A stretch of DNA of 64,000 nucleotides, taken from positions 124,001 through 188,000 of the forward strand of contig JAJZQX010000006.1 of the NCBI GenBank assembly GCA_021806645.1, written 5' to 3'. Below, piece by piece: positions 46,820-55,320 of the stretch. The translations under genes were made by a program, and so were the position numbers. Origin of the DNA: Myxococcales bacterium. Its GTDB lineage: Bacteria > Myxococcota > Myxococcia > Myxococcales > Anaeromyxobacteraceae. Each line of letters starts with the position of its first letter. Within the stretch, counting starts at the first letter, position 1. The notes beneath the pieces were generated by a model. That model had not been told where the DNA came from, did not search any database, and saw only the letters and a list, made by a program, of their open reading frames with translations.

Positions 46820-47689
46820 TCACCTGGCGCAGGGGTAGACCATCGGGACCACGGCCAGGTCCTCGGGCTTCACCACCGTGGTCGCGGCCTTGTTGTACTT
46901 GCCGAGGAGTTCGTACTGCTTCTTGACCGGATCGCCGCCCGGCGGGACCAGGATGTCGATGACCTGCGGGTCGTTGTCGTAGTCGGTGCCGCCACCGAAG
47001 CGGTGCTGCCCCTCGAACTCGTTCACCTTGCGGGTGAGCAGGTCGGTCTTGTCGGGGAAGCCCTCGTTCGACTGCATGAGCACCTGGTAGCCCCAGCCGG
47101 CCTGCGGCGGGCCGCCCAGGGCCTTGGTGTCCACCACCGCGGTGAGCGTGCGCCCCTGGGCGCGCGTCAGCTTAGGGACGATGATCCGGTCCTTCCACTG
47201 CGGGCACTTGGAGTCGATCTCGGAGTTGACCCGGGTCGGCCCCTGCGGCGAGATGATGACCACCTTGTCCCAGGCCTCGTCCTCGGCGAAGCGGACGTTG
47301 GTGCCGGGCAGGCCGTCGCGGACGCCGCTCCCCTTCACGTGGTCGGTGTCGATGTGGATGAAGGCCATCTGGACCGAGAAGCCGTTGCCGCCCCAGGCGG
47401 CGCTGTCCCACGGGTCCTCGATGCGCGACTTGACGGTCACCTTGAACTCGACCGTGTCGCCCTTCGGCACCACCTCGAACTCGGTGATGTCGAAGGAGCC
47501 TGGCTTGTAGACGGCGTCGGTCGGGTAGATGTAGGTGCCGGGCCCCTTGTCGTCGCCGGCCGGGTCGGGGAACTTGAAGCCATGCTTGGCGTTGCAGGTC
47601 ACCGCTGGATCGGCGGCAAGGGCGGCCAGTGGCGTCAGGGAGGCGACCAGCGCGGCGGCGAGGGACCAGCGGGCGAGGGACCTGGACAT
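46820..47689 (-). CDS. Secreted glucodextranase-C-like binding protein
   Basis: 289 residues from the ATG at 47689 with GGAG upstream. Signal peptide (MSRSLARWSLAAALVASLTPLAALA). Nearly the whole mature protein is one module: FPDPAGDDKGPGTYIYPTD..., FDITEFEVVPKGDTVEFKVTVKS, MAFIHIDTDHV, EAWDKVVIISPQGP, ending in a strand with DILVPPGGDPVKKQYELLGKY. This is the PF09985-like (glucodextranase C-terminal, DOMON-related) fold as a stand-alone protein. It probably binds alpha-glucans in the periplasm or at the surface. It ends overlapping the barrel gene, implying a shared message and perhaps partnership. Confidence 0.82.
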   Translation of the reverse strand: MSRSLARWSLAAALVASLTPLAALAADPAVTCNAKHGFKFPDPAGDDKGPGTYIYPTDAVYKPGSFDITEFEVVPKGDTVEFKVTVKSRIEDPWDSAAWGGNGFSVQMAFIHIDTDHVKGSGVRDGLPGTNVRFAEDEAWDKVVIISPQGPTRVNSEIDSKCPQWKDRIIVPKLTRAQGRTLTAVVDTKALGGPPQAGWGYQVLMQSNEGFPDKTDLLTRKVNEFEGQHRFGGGTDYDNDPQVIDILVPPGGDPVKKQYELLGKYNKAATTVVKPEDLAVVPMVYPCAR

Positions 47690-47715
47690 GAGGTGTTCTC
47701 CGGGTGGAGGCGGAA

Positions 47716-49389
47716 TCAGTCCAACGAGACGAAGGCGAAGCCGCGAGGCTGCAGGTTGGCGAACGAAAGCGTAGCCGAGTTGACGGCGGGCGGCGTGCCG
47801 AGCCCCTCTCCCAGAAGGATGCTGGGCGGGCTTGCAGCAGGGGCGGGCAGGGGGAGGGTCACGCTGAACGCTCCGGATGGGGATGTGGCGAAGTTGGCCA
47901 CGAAGAGGATTCGCTTGCCGGCCGCGCTCCGCAGCAGCGCGATCGGCGACGAAGCGGTCGCGGTCGCTTGCACGGCGGTGAGTCGCGCGAAACCGACCTC
48001 GTGGAGCGCCGGCCATGCGTGACGCAGCGCGACAAGCGACCGGTAGAGGTTCCAGAGCGAGGTTGGATCGGCCCGCTGGGCCGCCAGGTCGGTGCCAGCC
48101 GCCTCGGACGTGCTGGCGCTGTACCAGGGGACGCCGCTGGTGAAGCCGGCGTTCTGCAGCGCCGCGTTCCAGCGGTACGGGGTCCGCTTGTCCTTGTCGT
48201 CGGCGGTGGGGCCGCCCTGCATGCCGAGCTCCTCGCCGTAGTAGATGAACGGCGTGCCGGCCATGGCGAAGAGGGCGGCGGCGGCGGTCCGCGCGGCGGC
48301 CGGATCGGCGCGGAGCTGGCGCATCACCCGGACCTGGTCGTGGTTGGTGAGGAACGGGGCCTGGAAGCCGCGGTCGATCCCGCCCAGCGCCGCCTCGGCG
48401 TCGTCGATGGCGTTCATCAGGTCACCGTTGTTGCCGCTCGCCGCCGCGCCCACCAGCCTGGCGGCGAGGTCGAAGGTGAAGGCCAGCTGCACCTCGTCGC
48501 CGGCGCCGTAGTAAGTGGCCACGGTCGGGGCGGACTGCCAGGCCTCGGCCACCAGCAGCGTCCGCGGGTACTCGGCCTGCAGCGCGGCGCGGATCCGCTT
48601 GAGGAAGGCGTGGGTCGCGGGCTGGTTGCGCTGCCCGGCGCCCGGTCCGGTCTCGACGTAGTAGGGGACGGCGTCGAGCCGGAAGCCGTCGACGCCGCGC
48701 TTCAGCCAGAACTTCATGGCCGCCACCAGCTCGGCCTCGACGGCCGGGTTGGTGAGGTCGAGATCGGGCATAGCCGGAGAGAAGGCCGCGTAGTACCAGG
48801 CGCCGTTGTTCCAGAACCAGGCGGCGCCGCCGCCGCCGGTCGGGCTGCTCCAGCCCGGGCTGGCCAACGTGTCGCTCCAGACGTACCAGCCGCGGTGGGC
48901 GGCGGCCGGATCCGACGCCGAGTCGATGAACCACGGGTGCTGGCTGGAGCTATGGTTGAGCACCATGTCGAGCACGATCTTCAGGTCGCAGGCGTGGGCG
49001 GAGGAGACCAGCGAGTCGAAGTCGGGCAGCGTGCCGTACTTCGGGTTGATGGCGGCGTAGTCGGTCACGTCGTAGCCGTGGTAGCTCGGCGACGGGAAGA
49101 TCGGCATCAGCCAGAGGGCGTCGACGCCCAGCGAGTTGGTGGCGGCGACGCCGGCGCACCGGCCCAAGTCGGGGAGCCTGGCCGTGAGCCCCTTCAGGTC
49201 GCCGACGCCGTCGCCGTCCGAGTCGGCGTAGCTGCGCACGAAGACCTCGTAGACGACCTTGTCTCGCCACCACCCGGAGGTGTTGGACGGGAGCGTCGGA
49301 CCGGCGGGCGCGCCGGCGCAGCCGCATGCGAACGCGAGGGCTGCGGACAGGACCATGCCTGCCACGCTCGCGGAGGGCCGCCAGATCAT
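47716..49389 (-). CDS. Secreted lipoprotein alpha-amylase (GH13)
   Basis: Hydrolyses alpha-1,4-glucans. 557 residues from the ATG at 49389; lipobox region FACGCAG. The GH13 barrel has region I DMVLNHSSSQHPWF, region II GFRLDAVPYY with nucleophile D239, region III LLVAEAWQ with acid/base E282 and region IV FLTNHDQV with D351; the N-terminal VVYEVFVRSYADSDGDGVGDLKGL includes a DSDGDGVGD calcium-type loop. This start resembles oligo-1,6-glucosidase/trehalulose-type or amylosucrase-related subfamilies more than classic amylases, so the exact bond is open. First gene of the minus-strand operon, diverging from the ROK gene. Upstream in-frame starts lack a leader. Confidence 0.92.
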   Translation of the reverse strand: MIWRPSASVAGMVLSAALAFACGCAGAPAGPTLPSNTSGWWRDKVVYEVFVRSYADSDGDGVGDLKGLTARLPDLGRCAGVAATNSLGVDALWLMPIFPSPSYHGYDVTDYAAINPKYGTLPDFDSLVSSAHACDLKIVLDMVLNHSSSQHPWFIDSASDPAAAHRGWYVWSDTLASPGWSSPTGGGGAAWFWNNGAWYYAAFSPAMPDLDLTNPAVEAELVAAMKFWLKRGVDGFRLDAVPYYVETGPGAGQRNQPATHAFLKRIRAALQAEYPRTLLVAEAWQSAPTVATYYGAGDEVQLAFTFDLAARLVGAAASGNNGDLMNAIDDAEAALGGIDRGFQAPFLTNHDQVRVMRQLRADPAAARTAAAALFAMAGTPFIYYGEELGMQGGPTADDKDKRTPYRWNAALQNAGFTSGVPWYSASTSEAAGTDLAAQRADPTSLWNLYRSLVALRHAWPALHEVGFARLTAVQATATASSPIALLRSAAGKRILFVANFATSPSGAFSVTLPLPAPAASPPSILLGEGLGTPPAVNSATLSFANLQPRGFAFVSLD

Positions 49390-49786
49390 CGACGGTCGCC
49401 CCCGATGGTGCCTTTCGACCCATGCGCCTGACCAAGACCCTCGATCTCTCGGGTCTCGCCGAAGCACCTGGTCACACCGTTCAGGACGACAGCTGCCATG
49501 CGCCTCCCGTCATCACGGCCAGAGCTCCGCTCGGGCCGGTTGCAGCTTTCCGGTGTAGATAATTCGGAGTATGGTCGAATTTATCGACTCCGGCCAGATC
49601 AAATGTTGGCCTCCGTCGGGTTCCGGTACGCGTTCCAGGATGTCATTGCCCCAAGAGAAGCGTGGTGGACCCAGCGGTTCAGGTGATACTTTGCGGTGCA
49701 GTCTCGGATGCTTACCTCCCGTGCTGCGCGGGACGACGAGCCCTCCGAGGCCCACCGGCTCGTGCCGGTAGGGAGGTTCGATAGCG
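49390..49786. other. 397-base divergent regulatory region between amylase and ROK genes
   Basis: The longest gene-free stretch of the window. It holds the start regions of both divergent units. A visibly less GC-rich island (about 49540-49600) contains the compound dyad listed separately. An extended -10-like TGATACT lies at 49683-49689 on the plus strand without a matching -35. No complete sigma70 or sigma54 promoter could be assigned. No convincing small gene was seen. Confidence 0.6.
49565..49592. promoter_or_regulatory. Compound dyad, candidate ROK operator
   Basis: Outer arms CGGAGT (49565-49570) and ACTCCG (49587-49592) enclose inner arms GTCGA (49574-49578) and TCGAC (49584-49588) around ATTTA. 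It lies about 195 bases before the ROK start and about 175 before the amylase start. A dimeric regulator such as the adjacent ROK protein could bind it; the link is inferred. Confidence 0.42.
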
Positions 49787-51109
49787 ATGGCCGGCTCACA
49801 GCGCATGCTGAAGAGGCTCAACCGGATGGCCATCGTGCGGCACGTCAAGGCCCGGTCAGGACTGGTCCGCGGCGAGCTGGCCGGCCTCGTCGGCCTCGCC
49901 GATTCGACGGTGTCGGTGCTCGTCAACGAGCTGATCGCCGAGGGGTGGCTCCGTCAGGCCGGCTCGCGCGGCAACGGCGCGCCGGGCCGCCGCCCCCGCC
50001 ACCTCGAACTCGATCCAACCCGGCTCGCGCTGCTCGGTGCCGAGGTGGGCGACGACTACCTCAACGTGGTCGCCTGCGGGCTGCAGGGAGAGCTCCTCTT
50101 CTCCCGGATGCTCGACTACCGGCACACCGACCTCGGCGCCTCGGTCCGCGAAGTAGCCGGCCTCATCGTCGAGGCGCGCGCCGCGGTGGCGGCCGGCAAG
50201 CGTCGGGCGCTCGGCGTCGGCGTCGGACTGCCCGGCATGGTTGGCACCGATGGACTGTTGCGGCTCGCCCCCAACATCGGCTGGCGCGACGTCCCGTTTG
50301 GCCAGCGGCTGGTGGCCGCGCTCCGCGATCGGCGCTGCATCGACCTGCCAGTCACGGTGCTCAACGACGCCAACGCCGCGGCGCTGAGCGAGCACGTCTT
50401 CGGCGCCGGCCCCGCCGTCGGCTCGCTGGTCTTTCTCAGCCTGGGTTACGGCGTCGGCGCCGGCATCGTGCTCGACGACCGGCTCCACCTCGGGCACGAC
50501 GGCCTGGCCGGCGAGGTGGGTCACACCATCCTGAAACCGGGAGGGGAGCGATGCGCCTGCGGCCGGCGGGGCTGCGCCGAGACGCTCCTCTCCCAGAAGG
50601 TCATCAGTCGGCTGGCGACTGGCCGCGAGGAGCCGGTGCTTCACGTGGCGGAGCTGGTGGAGCGGCTCGAGCAGGGCGACGCCACGCTGCGTCAGGTGGT
50701 GCGCGAGGCCGGCGAGCACCTCGGCCTCGTGCTGCAGAACCTGGTGGTGACGGTAAACCCCGAGGTGCTGATCCTGGGCGGGCCGCTCAGCCGGCTGCAA
50801 GGGCTGGTGGACGCCGCCGTCGAGAGCCTGGCCCGGCTCTCCGGCGAGCTTCCCTACCACCACGCCGAGGTCCGGGTCTGCCGCTTCGGCCTCGACGCCG
50901 CCGCGGTCGGGGCCGCTGGCAGCGTGCTGCACCAGGCCCTGCACCCGCTGGCGCAATCCCAGGCGGGCGGCGACACGGGAGGACCGTTGGACCGGCGTGA
51001 AGAGGGCGAGTCCGCCGAGACGAAGGCCGCGCTCGAAGTGGCGAACGCGATGCAGGAAGCCGGGTCATCGCAGCACCGGGGAGCGGGTCACGGACGAACC
51101 ATCCGTTGA
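49787..51109 (+). CDS. ROK-family transcriptional regulator
   Basis: Sugar-responsive repressor of the NagC/Mlc/XylR type. 440 residues: N-terminal helix-turn-helix (about 15-62, MAIVRHVKARSGLVRGELAGLVGLADSTVSVLVNELI) and the ROK fold with nucleotide-binding-like VGVGLPGMVG, the GEVGHTIL segment and the zinc cluster HTIL...CACGRRGCAE. The glycolytic kinase residues are partly kept, as usual in ROK repressors. The last about 45 residues (QAGGDTGGPLDRREEG onward) extend beyond typical family length. Its place between the two halves of the locus makes it the likely local regulator. It ends 56 bases before the pullulanase gene and may be cotranscribed with it. Confidence 0.93.
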   Translation: MAGSQRMLKRLNRMAIVRHVKARSGLVRGELAGLVGLADSTVSVLVNELIAEGWLRQAGSRGNGAPGRRPRHLELDPTRLALLGAEVGDDYLNVVACGLQGELLFSRMLDYRHTDLGASVREVAGLIVEARAAVAAGKRRALGVGVGLPGMVGTDGLLRLAPNIGWRDVPFGQRLVAALRDRRCIDLPVTVLNDANAAALSEHVFGAGPAVGSLVFLSLGYGVGAGIVLDDRLHLGHDGLAGEVGHTILKPGGERCACGRRGCAETLLSQKVISRLATGREEPVLHVAELVERLEQGDATLRQVVREAGEHLGLVLQNLVVTVNPEVLILGGPLSRLQGLVDAAVESLARLSGELPYHHAEVRVCRFGLDAAAVGAAGSVLHQALHPLAQSQAGGDTGGPLDRREEGESAETKAALEVANAMQEAGSSQHRGAGHGRTIR

Positions 51110-51165
51110 GCCGCCCGGACCGGGAACCGTTGCAGCCATCCAGGAAAGGCAAGAGGCGATCCACC

Positions 51166-54100
51166 ATGTCCAATGTCATTTCTTCGCTTACCTCGGCGAC
51201 GCGCCGCGTCGCCGCGACCTTGTCGCTGGCGCTCCTCGCCGCCTGTGGCTCCTCGAGCCCGACCCCACCTCCAGCCCTGACCCTCGGCAACGGGAGCGAC
51301 CCGGCCAGCAGCTCGGTTCCGGGCGGCCAGGCCGGGCCGATCGACGGCTTCTCGCTCTCCGCCGGCGCTGCCGCCACGGTCACCACGGTGACGGTGACGC
51401 TCACGGCCGGAAGCGCCGCGCTCTCGGACCTCTTCATCAACGGCGCGGCCGACTGCGCCGGCACCAGCTACGGCGCGCTCGTCGGTCCGGCCGGCGGCGC
51501 CAACGTCATCACCGTGACCGGCCTCACCGCCGGCGCCACCGCGTCCAACCTCTACGTCTGCGGCACCGGCGCCTCGGTGCTCGCCAACACGGCCGTGACC
51601 GGCACCGTCACCAGCGCGGCCGCCGCCGGCTTCGTACTGGCCGGCTCCGACCCGGCCGGCGCCACGCTCACCATCACGCCGGTCCCCTCCGGCTTCACGC
51701 TCCACTTCCATCGCGCGCTGTCCGACTACGCGGGCTGGACGGTGGAGACCACGGCGGGCGCCGTCGAGCCCTCGGTGACGTCGTCCGGCACCGACGGCTT
51801 CGGCGCCATCTACACCTTCAACGTGGTGGCCGGGGAGCCCAGCCTCGCCTTCACGCTCAAGAACGCCGGCGTGGCCGACGGCTCGGGGCCGCTCACCGTG
51901 GTGGTCTCGGGCACCATCCGCGAGGCCTGGGTCTTCTCGGGCTTCGCCGAGGCCATCACCCGCAGGCTGCCGGCCCTCCCCACCACCACGCAGTTCGCGG
52001 TCTACTACGGTGGCCGCGCCGACGGCCTTTACGCCGGCTGGGGCCTGCACACCTGGGGCGATCAGGTGCAGGGGACCGACTGGGGCTCCCCGCTACCGCC
52101 CACGGGGATCGACCCCGAATTCGGGGCCGGCTTCCTCATCGACCTGAAGCCGAACTCCGCCCCAGGCAACTGCATCCCCGGGCAGGTCTGCATCATCGCC
52201 CACAAGGGCGACCTGAAGGACCCGGGCGCGGACATGGGCTGGGATCCGAAGGTGCTCGGCAACATCGTCTTCCTCACCAGCGGGTCCGCCACCATCTCGC
52301 CGAAGCCGCGCAGGCCGGGCGCGGTCTCGATCGACGGCGCCGGGGCGCACCTCCTCAGCCGCGCCGTCCTGGCCTGGAACGTGGCCGGCGCCGCCACGGT
52401 CGAGCTGCGCGCCTCGCCGACCGCCGCGATCGCCGCCACCGACACCGACGTGGTGGGCGGCACGGTGATGCCGCTCACGCCGAACGCCGCCGGCCTCGAC
52501 CCCGCCTTCCTCACCAAGAACCCGCAGTTCAACGGCTACACCCGCTACGACCTCGCCGTGTCCGATCAGGCCGGCGTCCCGGCCGCGCTGCAGGGGCAGC
52601 TGGTGGCGGTGGCGCGCAAGGCCGACGGCTCGGTCCTGGCGGCGACCCTGGTGCAGCGGGCGCTGGCCATCGACGACGTCTACGCCTACGCCGGGCCGCT
52701 CGGCGTCACCTTCGCCACCGTGGCCGGCACGCCCACCTTCAACCTCTGGGCGCCCACCGCGCAGTCGGTGAAGCTGCACGTCCACGACGCCGACGTGGCG
52801 CGCACCGAGGTGGCCGGCAGCCCGTTCACCATGACCCGCGGGGCGGCCGGGACGGCCACCGCCGGGGTCTGGACCTGGGGCGGTGACGCCGGCTGGTACG
52901 GCAAGCTCTACCGGTACGAGCTGGTCGTCTACCACCCGGCCACCGACCACGTCGAGACGCTCTTCTCCACCGACCCCTACGCCGTCGGCCTCGCCACCAA
53001 CGGCGCCTACGCGCAGATCGTCGACCTCGCAGACCCGGCGCTCAAGCCGGCCGGCTGGGACGCGCTGGCGAAGCCGGCGCTCGCCGCGCCCGAGGACATC
53101 GTGATCTACGAGAGCCACGTCCGCGACTTCAGCGCGCTAGACCCGACCACGCCCGCCGACCGGCGCGGCAAGTACCTCGGCTTCGTCACCCCGGCCGCCG
53201 GCACGCCGTCGGACGGGCTGGCGCACCTGGCGGCGCTGGCCAGCGCCGGCCTGACCCACGTCCACCTGCTCCCGGCCTTCGACTTCGCCACCGTCGACGA
53301 GGACCCGGCCAACCGGGTCGACCTGGGGAACCAGTTCGCCGACCTCTGCGCCAAGAACTCGGCCGTCCCGGTGGCCACCTGCGTCCAGTTCGCGGGCAAG
53401 ACCATCCTCGAGGCCATCGAGAGCTACCCGGGCGACTCGGACCAGCAGCAGCAGATCGCCGCCTGGATGCAGCGCTACGACTCCTTCAACTGGGGATATG
53501 ACCCGCTCCACTACGGCGCGCCGGAGGGTAGCTACGCCTCGACCGCCGAGGGGACGGCCAAGATCCTGGAGTTCCGCCAGATGGTGCAGGGGCTGGCCTC
53601 GATCGGCCTGCGGGTGGTGATGGACGTGGTCTACAACCACACCAACGCCGCCGGCATCACGGACAAGGCCGTGCTCGACAAGCTGGTGCCGGGCTACTAC
53701 CACCGGCTCACCATCGACGGCGGGATGGTCGAATCGTCGAGCTGCTGCGCCAACACCGCCACCGAGCACGTGATGATGGGGCGGCTGATGACCGACACCA
53801 TGGTCCGCTGGGCCCGCGACTACAAGGTGGACGGCTTCCGCTGGGACCTGATGGGCCTGCACAAGAAGGACGACATCCTCCGCACCCAGGCGGCGCTGGC
53901 GGCGCTGACGCCGGCGACGGACGGCGTCGACGGCTCCAGGATCTACCTCTACGGCGAGGGGTGGGACATGGGCGAGCTGGGTGGCTACAAGCAGGGCGTC
54001 GCCGCCACCCAGATCAACATGTCCGGGACCGGCATCGGGACCTTCAACGACCGGATCCGTGACGCCACCCGCGGCGGCAGCGCCTTCGACTCGAGCTGGG

Positions 54101-55134
54101 ACCTCCGGAAGAACCAGGGGTTCGCCACCGGCCTGATCTACGCGCCCAACGAGCGGGCGGTGACGCCCACCGCCGCGCAGAACAGCTACGCCGACTGGAT
54201 CAAGATCGGCATGGCCGGGAACATGCGCGACTTCCGGCTCATCGACGTCAACGGGGTGGCCGTGGCCGGGATGAACGTCGGCTACAACGGCGCGCGGGCC
54301 GGCTACACGCAGGACCCGCAGGAGGCGATCAACTACGTCTCGGCCCATGACAACCAGGTGCTCTTCGACATCGTGCAGGCCAAGCTGCCGACCGGCACGC
54401 CCATGGCCGACCGCGTCCGCGCCGTGAACGTGGCGCTCGACGTGGCGGTGCTCGGGCAGGGGATCCCGTTCATCCACATGGGCGACGACCTGCTCCGCTC
54501 CAAGTCGATGGAGCGCGACAGCTACGACTCGGGCGACTGGTTCAACCGGGTGTCGTGGACCGGGACCGGCATGGCCGGCTGGACCGGCCCGCCCAACGGC
54601 TGGAAGAGCGGCCTCCCCAACGCCTCAAAGGACGCCGGCAACTGGCCGCTGGTGACGCAGCTCTTCGGCGACGCCACCATCGCCCCCACCACGGCTGACG
54701 TCACCGCGGCCTCCACGCACCTCCAGGAGATGCTGGCCGTCCGCAAGAGTTCGCGCCTCTTCCGGCTCACCACCGGAGCCGAGGTCATGAAGCGGGTCGA
54801 CTTCCTCAACTACGGCCCGTCCCAGTTGCCCGGCGTCATCGTCATGACCGTCACCGACGGCTCCTGCGCCGGCACGGACCTCGACCCGGCCTGGGACGCG
54901 GTGGTGGTGGTGGTCAACGCCGACGTGGCGGCCCACGACATGGTGGTGCCGACGGCGAGCGGCTTCCAGCTCCACCCGACGCTGGCCGGCTCGGCCGACC
55001 CGGTGGTCAAGACCTCCACGGTCACCACCGTCGGAGCGGACCAGTCGTTCCACGTGCCGGCGCGGACCAGCGCCGTCTTCGTGCAGCCGCAGGGGGCGAG
55101 CCAGGGCGCCGGGCTGCCCTGCAACGCGCGGTAG
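51166..55134 (+). CDS. pulA: Lipoprotein pullulanase (GH13, alpha-1,6-glucosidase type)
   Basis: Debranching enzyme cutting alpha-1,6 links in starch and pullulan. 1322 residues from the ATG at 51166. Lipobox LALLAACGSSS. After a variable N-terminal beta part (about 30-180) comes a CBM41-type starch-binding domain (about 265-385, TTQFAVYYGGRADGLYAGWGLHTWGD), preceded by a PUD-like relative (FTLHFHRALSDYAGWTV). A CBM48 domain follows (about 525-640, FNLWAPTAQSVKLHVHDAD). The catalytic barrel has the pullulanase YNWGYDP-like FNWGYDPLHYGAPEGSYAS, DVVYNHT, nucleophile D894 (DGFRWDLMG), acid/base E931 (YLYGEGWDMG) and D1062 (YVSAHDN). C-terminal beta domain as usual. Domain order matches the Klebsiella/pullulanase-type alpha-1,6-glucosidase family. 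Cys anchoring fits an outer-membrane or surface lipoprotein, a known type II secretion substrate class. Confidence 0.95.
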   Translation: MSNVISSLTSATRRVAATLSLALLAACGSSSPTPPPALTLGNGSDPASSSVPGGQAGPIDGFSLSAGAAATVTTVTVTLTAGSAALSDLFINGAADCAGTSYGALVGPAGGANVITVTGLTAGATASNLYVCGTGASVLANTAVTGTVTSAAAAGFVLAGSDPAGATLTITPVPSGFTLHFHRALSDYAGWTVETTAGAVEPSVTSSGTDGFGAIYTFNVVAGEPSLAFTLKNAGVADGSGPLTVVVSGTIREAWVFSGFAEAITRRLPALPTTTQFAVYYGGRADGLYAGWGLHTWGDQVQGTDWGSPLPPTGIDPEFGAGFLIDLKPNSAPGNCIPGQVCIIAHKGDLKDPGADMGWDPKVLGNIVFLTSGSATISPKPRRPGAVSIDGAGAHLLSRAVLAWNVAGAATVELRASPTAAIAATDTDVVGGTVMPLTPNAAGLDPAFLTKNPQFNGYTRYDLAVSDQAGVPAALQGQLVAVARKADGSVLAATLVQRALAIDDVYAYAGPLGVTFATVAGTPTFNLWAPTAQSVKLHVHDADVARTEVAGSPFTMTRGAAGTATAGVWTWGGDAGWYGKLYRYELVVYHPATDHVETLFSTDPYAVGLATNGAYAQIVDLADPALKPAGWDALAKPALAAPEDIVIYESHVRDFSALDPTTPADRRGKYLGFVTPAAGTPSDGLAHLAALASAGLTHVHLLPAFDFATVDEDPANRVDLGNQFADLCAKNSAVPVATCVQFAGKTILEAIESYPGDSDQQQQIAAWMQRYDSFNWGYDPLHYGAPEGSYASTAEGTAKILEFRQMVQGLASIGLRVVMDVVYNHTNAAGITDKAVLDKLVPGYYHRLTIDGGMVESSSCCANTATEHVMMGRLMTDTMVRWARDYKVDGFRWDLMGLHKKDDILRTQAALAALTPATDGVDGSRIYLYGEGWDMGELGGYKQGVAATQINMSGTGIGTFNDRIRDATRGGSAFDSSWDLRKNQGFATGLIYAPNERAVTPTAAQNSYADWIKIGMAGNMRDFRLIDVNGVAVAGMNVGYNGARAGYTQDPQEAINYVSAHDNQVLFDIVQAKLPTGTPMADRVRAVNVALDVAVLGQGIPFIHMGDDLLRSKSMERDSYDSGDWFNRVSWTGTGMAGWTGPPNGWKSGLPNASKDAGNWPLVTQLFGDATIAPTTADVTAASTHLQEMLAVRKSSRLFRLTTGAEVMKRVDFLNYGPSQLPGVIVMTVTDGSCAGTDLDPAWDAVVVVVNADVAAHDMVVPTASGFQLHPTLAGSADPVVKTSTVTTVGADQSFHVPARTSAVFVQPQGASQGAGLPCNAR

Positions 55135-55162
55135 CGGCGCCGCCCGGCCGGGAGCGTCGCGC

Positions 55163-55181
55163 CCGGGCCCCTCCGGCCCGG
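55163..55181. terminator. Hairpin between convergent pullulanase and amylase genes
   Basis: CCGGGCC (55163-55169) and GGCCCGG (55175-55181) form a 7-bp stem with a CCTCC loop, 28 bases past the pullulanase stop. There is no T-run, so a factor-independent terminator is uncertain. The rest of the 186-base gap is GC-rich with other short inverted repeats. Confidence 0.3.
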
Positions 55182-55320
55182 AGTGCTCGTCGCGCCTGCG
55201 GCGCGCCCTCTCGCCTGAAGCGTGGCCGAGCCGGCGAGCGCTGAGGGGGCTGCGAGGCTCGCATTCGGGCCGGTGGGGCCCAGGCGCTCGGCAGGCCGGA
55301 TCTCGGGGCCGCGGTCCGCT

